DNA of 64,000 nucleotides from NCBI RefSeq assembly GCF_000739655.1, contig NZ_BATR01000162.1, forward strand, positions 1 through 64,000. Reading direction: 5' to 3'. The notes under the pieces were generated by a model. It searched no databases, was not told the origin of the DNA, and worked only from the letters and a program-made list of their open reading frames with translations. Below, one piece after another: positions 36,380-45,312 of the stretch. The position numbers were made by a program, and so were the translations under genes. Numbering within the stretch: position 1 is the stretch's first letter; the number at the start of each line of letters is the position of its first letter. Source of the stretch: Verrucomicrobium sp. BvORR106 (GTDB taxonomy: Bacteria > Verrucomicrobiota > Verrucomicrobiia > Verrucomicrobiales > Verrucomicrobiaceae).

Positions 36380-37921
36380 TCACCTGGCCGTCTCAGCACC
36401 CGCACCCGCCTTTTGCTCAAATTCTGCCAGGCGCTTTTGAGCATCCGGCAAGCAAATGGGAGGCAGTCCTCCCAGCTCAAACACCTTCCGCTGCCATTTG
36501 AGCCCTTCTGCAAACTGACCAAGGGGAAGACAAACGCGGGCCAGCACATCCAGGCAAAACGCGTTTTGCCAGTTCGACACCTCGCACGCTTTGGTGGCAT
36601 AGGGCAGCGCCTTTTCCGCCTCGCCCGCATCCAGATACACCAGCGCCACATTGCTGTAGGCCAGACCAATACTTGGATCGAGTTCCGCCACCTTGATGAA
36701 GTCGGCAATCGCAAGGTCCCGCTTCCCCAGATCACGATAGAAGTTTCCTCGTGAGTTGTAGATAAAGGGAGACTTGGGAGCCATCTCCAGCGCCTTGTTG
36801 AGATCCGCCAGAGCCTGGTCAGACTGACCCAGCAGATGACGCGCATTCCCCCGGTTCGCGTAGAGTTCCGCCCGGTTGCTGCGTAGTTTCAAGGCACGAC
36901 TGGCATCAGCCAGGGCATTTTCCCCGTCCCTGAGTTCACTGTAGAGCTCTCCGCGTGTGGAATACAGCTCCCAGTCGTCTGGCCGCAGTTTGATGGCAGT
37001 GGCCAGATCAGAAATGGCTTCCTTCAACTCCGCCGCTTTCCGGTGCACCAGCGCCCGCGCCACCCAGCCACGAAAGTCGGATGGAGCGAGCGCGATCACC
37101 TGTGAAAAATCAGCGATGGCCTTGTCCTTCTCACCCAGATTGGCATACCCCTCTCCACGGGTATGATACACCGCCGGTTCAGATTGCATCTTCTCCAGCA
37201 CCAGGGTGCAGTCATCCACCATCTTCTCATACTGCCCCAGCTTGCCGTATTGCACGGCTCTCTCCACCCTGGCATGATGATCCTCCGGGTCCAGCTTGAG
37301 GACCTTCGTCAGGTCGGCTGTAGCTTCCTCGTACCTCTTCTTGGAGACATGCAGCACTGCCCGGTTGAAGAAGGCTGAGGGATCATTGGGATCCAGCTCG
37401 GCCGCCATGCTGAGATCCAGCATGGCATTTTCGGGACGATTCAGCACGATGTTGATCTTGCCGCGCAGGGTGTATCCCTGGGCATACGCCCCATCGAGCT
37501 TCAGCCCCTGTTCCACATCCTTTAGCGCCTTGGCATACGCGCCTGCGCGAAAATGAACTTCGGCCCGGGTCGTATAACCTCCTGCATAGCTGGGAAACCT
37601 CCGCACCAGGTCATTGGCTTCGGTCATGGCCTTGTTCAGGTTGCCCATGTGGTAGTGGATCTGAACACGCAGACACAGCAGATTCACCGCAGCCGGGCTC
37701 TGCTCCAGGCACTGGTTGCACGTCGTGAGCGCCTTCTGAAACTCCTTCTTGCCGACGTACTCCGTGACCAGCTTGCCGCAGTCCCGCCCGCCACCTTCTT
37801 GCGCAGCCAGGCTATCCATGCCACTCCCGCCAAGGAGGAGAATCAATCCTACCAGCGTCAAACCCTGGCGAACGATACGATTTGGCGTCGTCACAATTTC
37901 AAATCTGCGGGGGGCACTCAT
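36380..37921 (-). CDS. Secreted tetratricopeptide-repeat protein
   Basis: 513 aa. A hydrophobic signal segment (LTLVGLILLLGGSGMDSLAA) at about 20-40 is followed by roughly a dozen TPR units from about 57 to 490, with regular phrases such as GAYAQGYTLRGKINIVLNRP, DPSAFFNRAVLHVSKKRYEE and GLAYSNVALVYLDAGEAEKA. TPR solenoids bind proteins; the target is unknown and probably periplasmic. It lies 64 bases after a paralogous TPR gene on the same strand, with the same length and repeat layout, so the pair arose by tandem duplication. Confidence 0.85.
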   Translation of the reverse strand: MSAPRRFEIVTTPNRIVRQGLTLVGLILLLGGSGMDSLAAQEGGGRDCGKLVTEYVGKKEFQKALTTCNQCLEQSPAAVNLLCLRVQIHYHMGNLNKAMTEANDLVRRFPSYAGGYTTRAEVHFRAGAYAKALKDVEQGLKLDGAYAQGYTLRGKINIVLNRPENAMLDLSMAAELDPNDPSAFFNRAVLHVSKKRYEEATADLTKVLKLDPEDHHARVERAVQYGKLGQYEKMVDDCTLVLEKMQSEPAVYHTRGEGYANLGEKDKAIADFSQVIALAPSDFRGWVARALVHRKAAELKEAISDLATAIKLRPDDWELYSTRGELYSELRDGENALADASRALKLRSNRAELYANRGNARHLLGQSDQALADLNKALEMAPKSPFIYNSRGNFYRDLGKRDLAIADFIKVAELDPSIGLAYSNVALVYLDAGEAEKALPYATKACEVSNWQNAFCLDVLARVCLPLGQFAEGLKWQRKVFELGGLPPICLPDAQKRLAEFEQKAGAGAETAR

Positions 37922-37985
37922 GAAGCAACTTGGGGGGCAGCAGTCGTCCCATCCATCCTAGCTGCGGGACAGCCTCTAGGAAAGC

Positions 37986-39524
37986 TCAACGTCGCCCGGC
38001 CAGACCGGCACGCAGCCTCTCCAGTTCGTGTTGCTCCGCGGGCGCCACTCCGAGGGATTCCGCTTTCACCATCCATTTCCGGCCCTCTTCAAACTTCCCC
38101 GCTCTGCAACAAACACCCGCCAGCAGCAGCACCTGGCTGGGATCCTTCCAGCCTGAGTACTCACACCCGGCCGTGGCATGGCGCTCCGCTTCGGCAAGAT
38201 CCTTCTTCTCCATACTTATGAAGACCCGTGCTCGATGAACATCGACGAGTTTCGGATCCAGCTTCTCTGCGGCATCCAAGTCAGCCTGCGCCCCGTCCAT
38301 GTCGCCGAGTTGAAAACGCGACGCCCCGCGAGACGCCAGAGCAGGTGCGAAGTTGGGATCACACTCCAGCGCCTTGGTGCACGCTGCCTCTGCAGCCTTG
38401 TGGTCATTGATCTGACCAAGGACATGCGCCCGGCGATAGTACCCCTCAGCCCGTGTTGGGTCCCCAGCCACCAAGGCATTCACATCAGAGAGCGCCTTGT
38501 CCGTCTGGCCCAATATCATGTAAACTTGTGACCGGATTTGCCTGACCTCCCAGTTGCCCGGCATCAACTCCAGTACCGCACTGAAATCCGCCTCAGCCTT
38601 GGCAAACTCACGACTGTTAAAGTAGATGAGGGCCCGCGTCGTATGCGCCTGCGCCAGAATGCCTTTATCAGCAGTTCCCAGCGCAAACGCCTGCCCCAGG
38701 TCCACCATCGCCTTCTCCACATTGTTCAAGTTTGAATAACTGATCCCCCGCAGTGCATACGCCTCCGCGATGTTGGGATTCGCCTTGAGGATGCTCGTGA
38801 AAGTGGCCACGGCGGTTTCATGCTGCCCCGTCCTGCCATACAGCGTCCCCAGCATATACCAAGCCTGGATGTCATTCGCCTGCAGGCTCACCACCAACTC
38901 CAGATCCCTGATCGCGAGCTTGTATTGCTGCAAGTCTGCATACAGCGAGGCGCGATTGTAAACCGCCCCCATGTCCGTGGGATTGAGCTTGGTCACCTGC
39001 GTGTAGTCAGCCACCGCCCCGTCGTAGTCTCGCATCGCGTGACGAATCTTCCCACGTAGTCCGTAGCCATCCGCATCCTGTGGGTTGATCTTCAGCACTC
39101 GTCCCACGTCCTCCATCGCCCCGGACAATTCTCCCTGCCGAAAGCGAACTGTACCCCTGGCAAGATACCCATCGAGCGACCGGGGCTTCAACTTGATCAC
39201 CGCCTCGGCGTCCACCATCGCGAGGCTCAGCTTGCCCAGATGATGGTAGGCGTTCGCGCGCTCCATCCGCGGCACCGAGATTCCCGGCTCAAAGCCGATG
39301 CACTTGGTGTAGTAGCGGACCGCCGCCTCATAGTCCCCACGCTTCGCCGCCACTCTCGCTTGGGCCAGTGCCTCTTGATACCCCACCGATTGCGACCAAA
39401 GGCTGGAGATGCTGCAAAGAAAGGCCACCACGACAAGGAGCACACCCGGTAGCTGCCGACCATTCCGCCCACTGCGACCATCTCGCCATCCGGCAGAATT
39501 TCTTGCACTGATTTGCAGTCTCAT
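37986..39524 (-). CDS. Secreted tetratricopeptide-repeat protein, paralogue of the next gene
   Basis: 512 aa. A signal peptide at about 25-45 (GVLLVVVAFLCSISSLWSQS) is followed by about twelve TPR units, for example GDYEAAVRYYTKCIGFEPG, MGAVYNRASLYADLQQYKLA and TRAEGYYRRAHVLGQINDHK. Length, signal position and repeat register mirror the protein at 36380-37921. Both end with a TPR that contains two cysteines and the phrase GCEYSGWK or ACEVSNWQ, followed by a variable tail. This gene is first in the two-gene unit. A periplasmic scaffold is likely; the partner is unknown. Confidence 0.85.
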   Translation of the reverse strand: MRLQISARNSAGWRDGRSGRNGRQLPGVLLVVVAFLCSISSLWSQSVGYQEALAQARVAAKRGDYEAAVRYYTKCIGFEPGISVPRMERANAYHHLGKLSLAMVDAEAVIKLKPRSLDGYLARGTVRFRQGELSGAMEDVGRVLKINPQDADGYGLRGKIRHAMRDYDGAVADYTQVTKLNPTDMGAVYNRASLYADLQQYKLAIRDLELVVSLQANDIQAWYMLGTLYGRTGQHETAVATFTSILKANPNIAEAYALRGISYSNLNNVEKAMVDLGQAFALGTADKGILAQAHTTRALIYFNSREFAKAEADFSAVLELMPGNWEVRQIRSQVYMILGQTDKALSDVNALVAGDPTRAEGYYRRAHVLGQINDHKAAEAACTKALECDPNFAPALASRGASRFQLGDMDGAQADLDAAEKLDPKLVDVHRARVFISMEKKDLAEAERHATAGCEYSGWKDPSQVLLLAGVCCRAGKFEEGRKWMVKAESLGVAPAEQHELERLRAGLAGRR

Positions 39525-39694
39525 CCTCCACCCTCAACGTCAGTTTTTTTCATGTCAACACCCAACCATGACCGCGGATTTCCTGACATAAAAAATCCTC
39601 GTCTTGCCAATGCCACCGCTTCGTGGCAAAACGCTCACAGTCAATCTTTCCACCCCAGCCAACAGCCCTCAGGCCAGCGGCCCCCCATCCATCC

Positions 39695-40399
39695 ATGCTC
39701 CCCGTCGTCCAGCAACTCCTCGTCCTGCAAGACCGCGACCAGCGCATTCGCAACCTGAGCAAGGATCTCAAGGACATCCCGACCCTGCAGAAGCGCGCCC
39801 AACTCCGCCTGGCCGACGATGAAGCCGCAGTGGCCGAAGCCCTGGGCAAGGTCCGCGAAGTCGAACTCAAGATCAAAAACCTCGAACTGGACATCCAGAC
39901 CCGGAAGAACACGATCCTCCGGCTCAAGGATCAGCAGTTCGCCACGCGGAAAAACGAGGAGTTCCGCGCGATGGGGAACGAGATCGAGCGCTACGGCAAA
40001 GACGTCTTCAATCTGGAGGACCAGGAACTGGAGCTCATGGAGCAACTGGAGACCGTGAAACCAGGCCTCGCCTCCGCCCAACAGAAGCTCAGTGCCACCA
40101 AGACCAGCGTGCAGGAAGAGATCAATGAACTGGGCGAGCGCGCCAAGGCCATTGAGGCACGACTGGGCGAACTTCGTGCCGAGCGGCTCGATCTCGCTGG
40201 CCCCATTGATGGCCTCGCCCTGGCCACTTACGACCGCCTTATCAAAAGCAAGGGGGATGCCGCCGTCGTCCTTGTGGAGGCAGGCGCCTGCAAAGGCTGC
40301 CACGTCAAGGTGATCTCCGGCACTCTCAGCGCCCTGCGCGCAGACACCGACATCACCTACTGTGAGCAGTGCGGGCGCATTTTGTACCTTGAAGGCTGA
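39695..40399 (+). CDS. Coiled-coil protein with C4-type zinc ribbon
   Basis: 234 aa from the ATG at 39695 (MLPVVQQLLVLQDRDQRIRN); the frame extends upstream but homologues begin here. Residues about 1-170 form a long helical hairpin coiled coil. The C-terminus carries a zinc ribbon: CKGCHVKV, then CEQCGRILY. This arrangement is the widespread 'zf-RING_7 / C4-type zinc ribbon' family, thought to bind nucleic acid, with an unsettled role. It is followed after 26 bases by an MFS transporter, which may be co-transcribed. Confidence 0.9.
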   Translation: MLPVVQQLLVLQDRDQRIRNLSKDLKDIPTLQKRAQLRLADDEAAVAEALGKVREVELKIKNLELDIQTRKNTILRLKDQQFATRKNEEFRAMGNEIERYGKDVFNLEDQELELMEQLETVKPGLASAQQKLSATKTSVQEEINELGERAKAIEARLGELRAERLDLAGPIDGLALATYDRLIKSKGDAAVVLVEAGACKGCHVKVISGTLSALRADTDITYCEQCGRILYLEG

Positions 40400-40425
40400 A
40401 TTGACGCCCTGACCTCGTCGGTGCC

Positions 40426-41724
40426 GTGAAGAGTCTCGCCGCCCAGCCCAATCTCCGGCGGAACTTCTGGATGCATTGTCTGGAAGGCGGGCTCTACATG
40501 TCAGGCTCTGCCTTTCTGGGGCCCGAGACGGTTTTGCCCGCCATGGTGAAGTCCCTGGGCGGGAGCAATGCGCTCATCGCGCTGATGCCCGTGCTCCTCC
40601 CCGCCGCTTACGCGCTGCCCGGCCTGTTCGTGGCACCGCTGGTGGAGCGCTTGGGGCGGCTCAAGCCGTTTGTCGTCTTCTTCGGCGTCCTTCAGCGGCT
40701 CCCCTACCTCATCACCGGGCTTGTCATGCTGCTGGCCCCACAGGCTTCGGGCGCGATCCTTACCCTCGTGGTCCTCACCCCCATCGTCTCCGGTGTTGTG
40801 GGTGGCGTGGGGGTCAATGCCTGGATGGAGTGGGTGACCCGCCTCATCCCCCAGCACCTCCGCGCCTCAGGGTGGGCCATCCGTTACATGATCCAGGGCG
40901 TCATCGGCCTCGCCGCCGGCCCGGTCATCCACTGGGTGTTCACCCACCAGCCCGGGGCTCACGGCTACTCCACGCTGCACCTCATCTGCTTCGGGTTCCT
41001 CACCCTCTCACTTCTGGCCCAGCTGCGGATTCGCGATGAGGTTCCAGCAGCCTCGCCATCGTTCCCGGGCAGATCCCCTCTGCCCTTCCGTTACGGCCCC
41101 TACCTCAGGGCGCTGCCCGGCATGCTTCAGTCACAACCCCAGCTCATCCGGTTGGTGCTCGCCCGGTTCACCGGCATGGGCTACCTCATGCTGGCGGGCT
41201 TCATGAGCATCCATGCCCTGGAGGTGACCCACCAGCCCCAGGCCGCCATCGGTCACCTCGTCCTGGCCACCATGATCGGCTCCCTCTTCGGGAACCTCTT
41301 CGCCGGGTGGTGGGGGAACCGCCACGGGGGCAAGGTCGCCATGCTCCTCTCCCGTTGTTTGTGTCTCGGCCTCTGCCTCACCCTCCCCTTCGTCAGCAGC
41401 TTTCCCGCCTTCCTCGCCGTGTTCTTCGTCTGGGGGTTCGGTCTGTTTGTGGACAAGGTGGGCGACCTCACTTTCAGCGCAGAACTGTGCCCCTTTGAGC
41501 GGCGGCCCACCTATCAGGCCATGCTCGCCTTCTTCCAGATGATCAGCCTGCTGGGCTCCGTCACCCTGGGCGGCTGGGTCTACTCCCAGAGCGGCAGCTT
41601 TCACGCCCTCACCCTCATGTGCGGCCTCTTCGCCACCGTCTCCATCCTCATTCTGCATTCCATCCCCGAGGTACGGAAAAAACACCTGCCTCCCGTGATG
41701 GGTGAAAACCCGCCAATGGGCTGA
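40426..41724 (+). CDS. MFS transporter
   Basis: 432 aa from a GTG at 40426, with about twelve TM helices, a length and hydrophobic pattern typical of the major facilitator superfamily. The first half contains PLVERLGRLKPFVVFFGVLQ (the loop 2-3 motif region), and the second half GNLFAGWWGNRHGGKVAM gives the matching loop 8-9 motif. It is an inner-membrane carrier with unknown substrate. It lies between the zinc-ribbon gene (26-base gap) and the SMP-30 lactonase (78-base gap) on one strand, so a sugar-acid or related solute is possible but speculative. Confidence 0.87.
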   Translation: MKSLAAQPNLRRNFWMHCLEGGLYMSGSAFLGPETVLPAMVKSLGGSNALIALMPVLLPAAYALPGLFVAPLVERLGRLKPFVVFFGVLQRLPYLITGLVMLLAPQASGAILTLVVLTPIVSGVVGGVGVNAWMEWVTRLIPQHLRASGWAIRYMIQGVIGLAAGPVIHWVFTHQPGAHGYSTLHLICFGFLTLSLLAQLRIRDEVPAASPSFPGRSPLPFRYGPYLRALPGMLQSQPQLIRLVLARFTGMGYLMLAGFMSIHALEVTHQPQAAIGHLVLATMIGSLFGNLFAGWWGNRHGGKVAMLLSRCLCLGLCLTLPFVSSFPAFLAVFFVWGFGLFVDKVGDLTFSAELCPFERRPTYQAMLAFFQMISLLGSVTLGGWVYSQSGSFHALTLMCGLFATVSILILHSIPEVRKKHLPPVMGENPPMG

Positions 41725-41802
41725 TCGCCAGGGGTGCCACCCCAGTGCAAATTCAGAATTCCCCGGTTCCAATCACCCCGAGCCGTGCTAACAGGAACCC
41801 CA

Positions 41803-42660
41803 ATGTCCATTCCCACTCCCGAACCTGTCGGCAACCACATTTCCACCTGGGGCGAAGGCTCCCTTTGGGATCGCGATACCCTCCTCTATGTGGATATCGA
41901 GGCTCACAAGATCCTCCGCTTCAATCCCAAGACCGGTGAAGAAAAGATCTGGGACGCAGGCGAACGCGTCGGCACCGTGGTGCCCCGGGCCAAAGGAGGC
42001 CTCGTGTACGGCGGCGACAAAGGGATCTCCTTCCTGGATGAGGCCACCGGAGAGATCACACTCATCGTTGATCCTGAACCCCACCTGCCCCACAACCGCT
42101 TCAACGACGGCAAGTGCGACCCCGCAGGCCGCTTCTGGGCAGGCACCATGCCCACCGATGTGAAGGCCCCCAAGGCCTCCCTGTATTGCCTCTTTCCGGA
42201 TCTCACCATCGAGAACAAATTCAGCCCCGTGACGGTCTCCAACGGCATCGTCTGGACGCGCGATCAGAGTACGATGTATTACATCGACACCCCACGTCGC
42301 AACGTGCTGGCCTTCGACTACGAAGTATCCACGGGCGTGATCTCGAACGAACGCATTGCCATCGATACCGCGCAATGGAACGCCTCCCCGGATGGCATGA
42401 CGATCGACAGCGAAGACCGCCTCTGGGTGGCCTTCTGCCATGGCTCCGCCGTGCGTTGCTTTGATCCCAAGACCGCCAAAGTGGAGGCCGAGATCGCCCT
42501 GCCCTGCATCGAGGTGACCTCCTGCGCCTTTGGCGGAGAGGATCTGGGTGACCTCTACATCACCACCGGAAAGGCCAAGTTCGAGGAACCTCTCGCCGGC
42601 CGTCTCTTTGTCACTCGTCCGGGTGCCAAGGGCGTCCCGGCCGTGCCCTTCGCGGGTTAA
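41803..42660 (+). CDS. SMP-30/gluconolactonase-family protein
   Basis: 285 aa from the ATG at 41803, preceded by AGGAA; the upstream frame is not conserved in the family. It is a six-bladed propeller hydrolase of sugar lactones. The divalent-metal ligands of the regucalcin family are visible: Glu in WGEGSLWD, Asn in VSNGIVW, Asp in NASPDGMTID, and the substrate-side Asn in HNRFNDGKCDPAGRFWAGTM. It is cytoplasmic, with no signal peptide. The probable reaction is hydrolysis of an aldonolactone; the specific sugar is unknown. Confidence 0.92.
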   Translation: MSIPTPEPVGNHISTWGEGSLWDRDTLLYVDIEAHKILRFNPKTGEEKIWDAGERVGTVVPRAKGGLVYGGDKGISFLDEATGEITLIVDPEPHLPHNRFNDGKCDPAGRFWAGTMPTDVKAPKASLYCLFPDLTIENKFSPVTVSNGIVWTRDQSTMYYIDTPRRNVLAFDYEVSTGVISNERIAIDTAQWNASPDGMTIDSEDRLWVAFCHGSAVRCFDPKTAKVEAEIALPCIEVTSCAFGGEDLGDLYITTGKAKFEEPLAGRLFVTRPGAKGVPAVPFAG

Positions 42661-42672
42661 GAGGCATTCCAT

Positions 42673-42725
42673 CCCGGTTCCTGGTTCGGTCGTCCACCCA
42701 TGGACCCAGCAAACCTGGAACCGGG
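42673..42725 (+). terminator. Long inverted repeat between the lactonase and aspartase genes
   Basis: Arms CCCGGTTCCTGGTT and AACCTGGAACCGGG pair over 13 of 14 positions. A smaller GTCCA/TGGAC hairpin lies in the loop. There is no U-tract, so it is not a textbook terminator, but it could end the lactonase transcript or stabilise its 3' end. Confidence 0.45.
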
Positions 42726-42764
42726 AGCTTGCCATGCCCGCCCCTCCCGCCTCATGATTGCTCC

Positions 42765-44651
42765 ATGAAATTGAGTGCGACAACCGTGGCAGAGGCCGCT
42801 GCCCGCATGGGCGTGACCACGGAGGAATTGCAAGGAGTGCTGGCTCTGGGTGAAGAACGCACCTACAAGGCCGGCGATCATCTCTTTTACGAGTCCACCC
42901 CCCGGCGTTGGTTCGGCCTGGTGCTGGAGGGAGAGGTCGAGTTGAGTCACGGGTTGAGCGGCATGTCCGTGCACATTGCCACGGCAGCAGAGGGCAGCCT
43001 CCTCAGTGAAGGGGTGCTCTTTGACGACCTCCCTCACGCCACCACCGCCATGACCCGCTCAGGGAGCGTGATATGGGAACTGTCCATCGACCGTGTGCAG
43101 CAACTCCGCGCGACTTCGCCGGGGCTGTTCTACCGCATCTGCGGGAACGTGGCCAGCCACGTCGGCCGCCGCCTTCGCGAGTCCAACCGCAGACTCTCCC
43201 TGCTCATGTCGCAGGCACCCACCTTGAGCGGATTTCGTCGTGAGCACGACCTCCTGGGTGAGCGCGACATCCCCGCCTCCGCCTACTATGGCATCCAGAC
43301 CCTCCGGGCGGTGGAAAACTTCCCGCTCTCCGGCATCAAGCTGCATCACTTCCGCCACTTCATTGTGGCGCTGGCCTTTGTGAAAAAGGCCGCCGCCCTC
43401 GCCAACATGCAGCTGCACGTGCTCAAGGAAGACCGGGCCCGGGCCATCGCCGCAGCGTGCGATGAAATCATCGAGGGCAAGCTGCACCACCAGTTCGTGG
43501 TGGACATGTTTCAGGGCGGTGCCGGCACCTCCACGAACATGAATGCCAACGAGGTGATCGCCAATCGTGCCCTGGAACTCATGGGCCATGAGCGTGGGCA
43601 GTACCAGTTCTGCCACCCCAACGATCACGTGAACTGCTCCCAGTCCACCAACGATGTGTACCCCACCGCCGTGAAGCTGGGTGTGTACCTCACGGTGCGG
43701 GACACCCTTTCCGCCCTGCGGGATCTGCGCGAAGCCCTGCTGGCCAAGTCCACCCAGTTCAGTCATGTACTGAAAATGGGCCGCACGGAGAACCAGGATG
43801 CCGTCCCCATGACGCTCGGTCAGGAGTTCGGAGCTTATGCGGTCATGATCGGTGACGGCCTGCGTCATCTGGAGCGTGCCGCTTCAGATCTCCTGTATGT
43901 GAACATGGGCGCCACCGCCATCGGCACCGGCATCAACAGCCCTCCCAGCTATGCAGACATCTGCACGCGCCGTCTGGCAGATGTCAGCGGTCTGCCGGTG
44001 CAACTCGCGGAAAACCTTGTCGAGGCCACTCAAGACTCAGGAGAGTTCTCCATGCTCAGCGGCGTCATGAAGACCGCCGCCGTCCAGCTTTCCAAGATCT
44101 GCAACGACCTCCGCTGGCTCTCCTCCGGCCCCCGTTGTGGCTTGTATGAGATCCGCCTGCCCGCCATGCAGCCCGGCTCCTCCATCATGCCCGGCAAGGT
44201 CAATCCCGTCATCCTCGAGGCCGTGAACCAGATCTGCTACCAGATCATCGGCTTTGACATGACCATCTCCATGGCGGCTGAGGCCAGCGAGCTTGAGCTC
44301 AACATGGCCGAGCCCGTCATCGCCTTCGACCTGCTCTTTGGCCTCACCCTGCTGCGCAACGGCGCCATCATTCTTGCCAGCCGCTGCATCTCCGGGATCG
44401 AAGCCAACGAAGACCGCTGCATGCAGTACGTGCAGCAATCCATCGGCCTCGCCACCGCATTGAATCCCGTGCTGGGGTATGAGCGCTCCGTCGCCATCGC
44501 CCGCGAAGCCCTCGCCACCGGGTCCAGCGTGTACGATCTGGTGCTGCAGAAAAACTGGCTCACCCGCGAGCAGTTGGAAGACCTGCTCAAGCCAGAGAAC
44601 ATGACCCATCCCCGTCAGCTTCCCGAAGCCCCGCCCGCCGCGGATATTTGA
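42765..44651 (+). CDS. aspA: Aspartate ammonia-lyase with N-terminal cyclic-nucleotide-binding-like domain
   Basis: 628 aa from the ATG at 42765, against about 470 for ordinary aspartase. Residues about 160-615 are the lyase: GERDIPASAYYGIQT, GGAGTSTNMNANEVIANRAL, NDHVNCSQSTNDVYPTA and the signature GSSIMPGKVNPV around 471-482. It interconverts aspartate with fumarate and ammonia. Residues about 1-150 form a cNMP-binding/Crp-like beta-roll (YKAGDHLFYE, FGLVLEGEVELSH, GSLLSEGVLFDDLPHATTAM, VIWELSIDRVQQL). The phosphate cassette lacks the usual Arg, so the ligand may not be cAMP. No DNA-binding domain is present, so allosteric control of the enzyme is the likely role. Confidence 0.9.
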   Translation: MKLSATTVAEAAARMGVTTEELQGVLALGEERTYKAGDHLFYESTPRRWFGLVLEGEVELSHGLSGMSVHIATAAEGSLLSEGVLFDDLPHATTAMTRSGSVIWELSIDRVQQLRATSPGLFYRICGNVASHVGRRLRESNRRLSLLMSQAPTLSGFRREHDLLGERDIPASAYYGIQTLRAVENFPLSGIKLHHFRHFIVALAFVKKAAALANMQLHVLKEDRARAIAAACDEIIEGKLHHQFVVDMFQGGAGTSTNMNANEVIANRALELMGHERGQYQFCHPNDHVNCSQSTNDVYPTAVKLGVYLTVRDTLSALRDLREALLAKSTQFSHVLKMGRTENQDAVPMTLGQEFGAYAVMIGDGLRHLERAASDLLYVNMGATAIGTGINSPPSYADICTRRLADVSGLPVQLAENLVEATQDSGEFSMLSGVMKTAAVQLSKICNDLRWLSSGPRCGLYEIRLPAMQPGSSIMPGKVNPVILEAVNQICYQIIGFDMTISMAAEASELELNMAEPVIAFDLLFGLTLLRNGAIILASRCISGIEANEDRCMQYVQQSIGLATALNPVLGYERSVAIAREALATGSSVYDLVLQKNWLTREQLEDLLKPENMTHPRQLPEAPPAADI

Positions 44652-44711
44652 GATGGGTGGGGAGGGGCACACCTTCACAGACTTGCCACCCTGAAGCTTG
44701 TCCCTGGAATG

Positions 44712-44875
44712 AAGGAGGCGGGGGGTTCAACCCCACTCAGTCGCGCGTCCACCAGATGTGAACAACATGGGGCGCGTCCACGCATGCGACAGCATTCAAG
44801 TCTGGCGTCTTGTGTCTTCAAGTCTGGCGTCTCCCGCGCAGCGGGTCGGGGTTCCCAGTCCCGCTCACGCCTCAA
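44712..44875 (+). repeat. Dispersed repeat family C, copy 2
   Basis: Contains GATGTGAACAACATGGGGCG, the direct repeats TTCAAGTCTGGCGTCT (twice within ~35 bases) and CTCCCGCGCAGCGGG. It adjoins copy 3, and the pair makes up most of the 661-base gap between aspA and the SPFH gene, which shows no gene. Confidence 0.75.
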
Positions 44876-44934
44876 TCGTCCCTTGATCCCCTCCCCGCCC
44901 CGCTGACCCAGCAGACCGCGGGGCCGGAGACCCC

Positions 44935-45093
44935 GCCTCCTTTACTCTGCGGCCAAGTCACCCCGTCACTTGTTCGTGAGTACAGGAGGCGGGGGTTCCC
45001 AGCCCCGCTCAGTCGCACGTCCACTGGATGTGAACAACATGGGGCGAGTCCGCATGCCACAGCATTCAAGTCTGGCGTCTCCCCCGCAGCGGG
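44935..45093 (+). repeat. Dispersed repeat family C, copy 3
   Basis: Carries both halves: CTGCGGCCAAGTCACC and TTGTTCGTGAGTACAGGAGG as in copy 1, then GATGTGAACAACATGGGGCG and CATTCAAGTCTGGCGTCTCC as in copy 2. It links the two forms into one family. Confidence 0.78.
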
Positions 45094-45312
45094 CTTGACG
45101 ACAACGGGGACGCACTCCCACCAAAAAACGTCCGATTCACCCGAATTCCCAACCGCGGAATCAAATTTCCAACCGATTTCCCCCTCCGCCTCCGGCAACG
45201 CGCCATGCCAGTTGGAAAAAACCGGTGACACCCCGTCACAAATCCTTGAACCTTTACCTGCACCCCCTGTCTCACCAGACGGGACTCCCACAACCTCAAC
45301 TACCTCACGATC

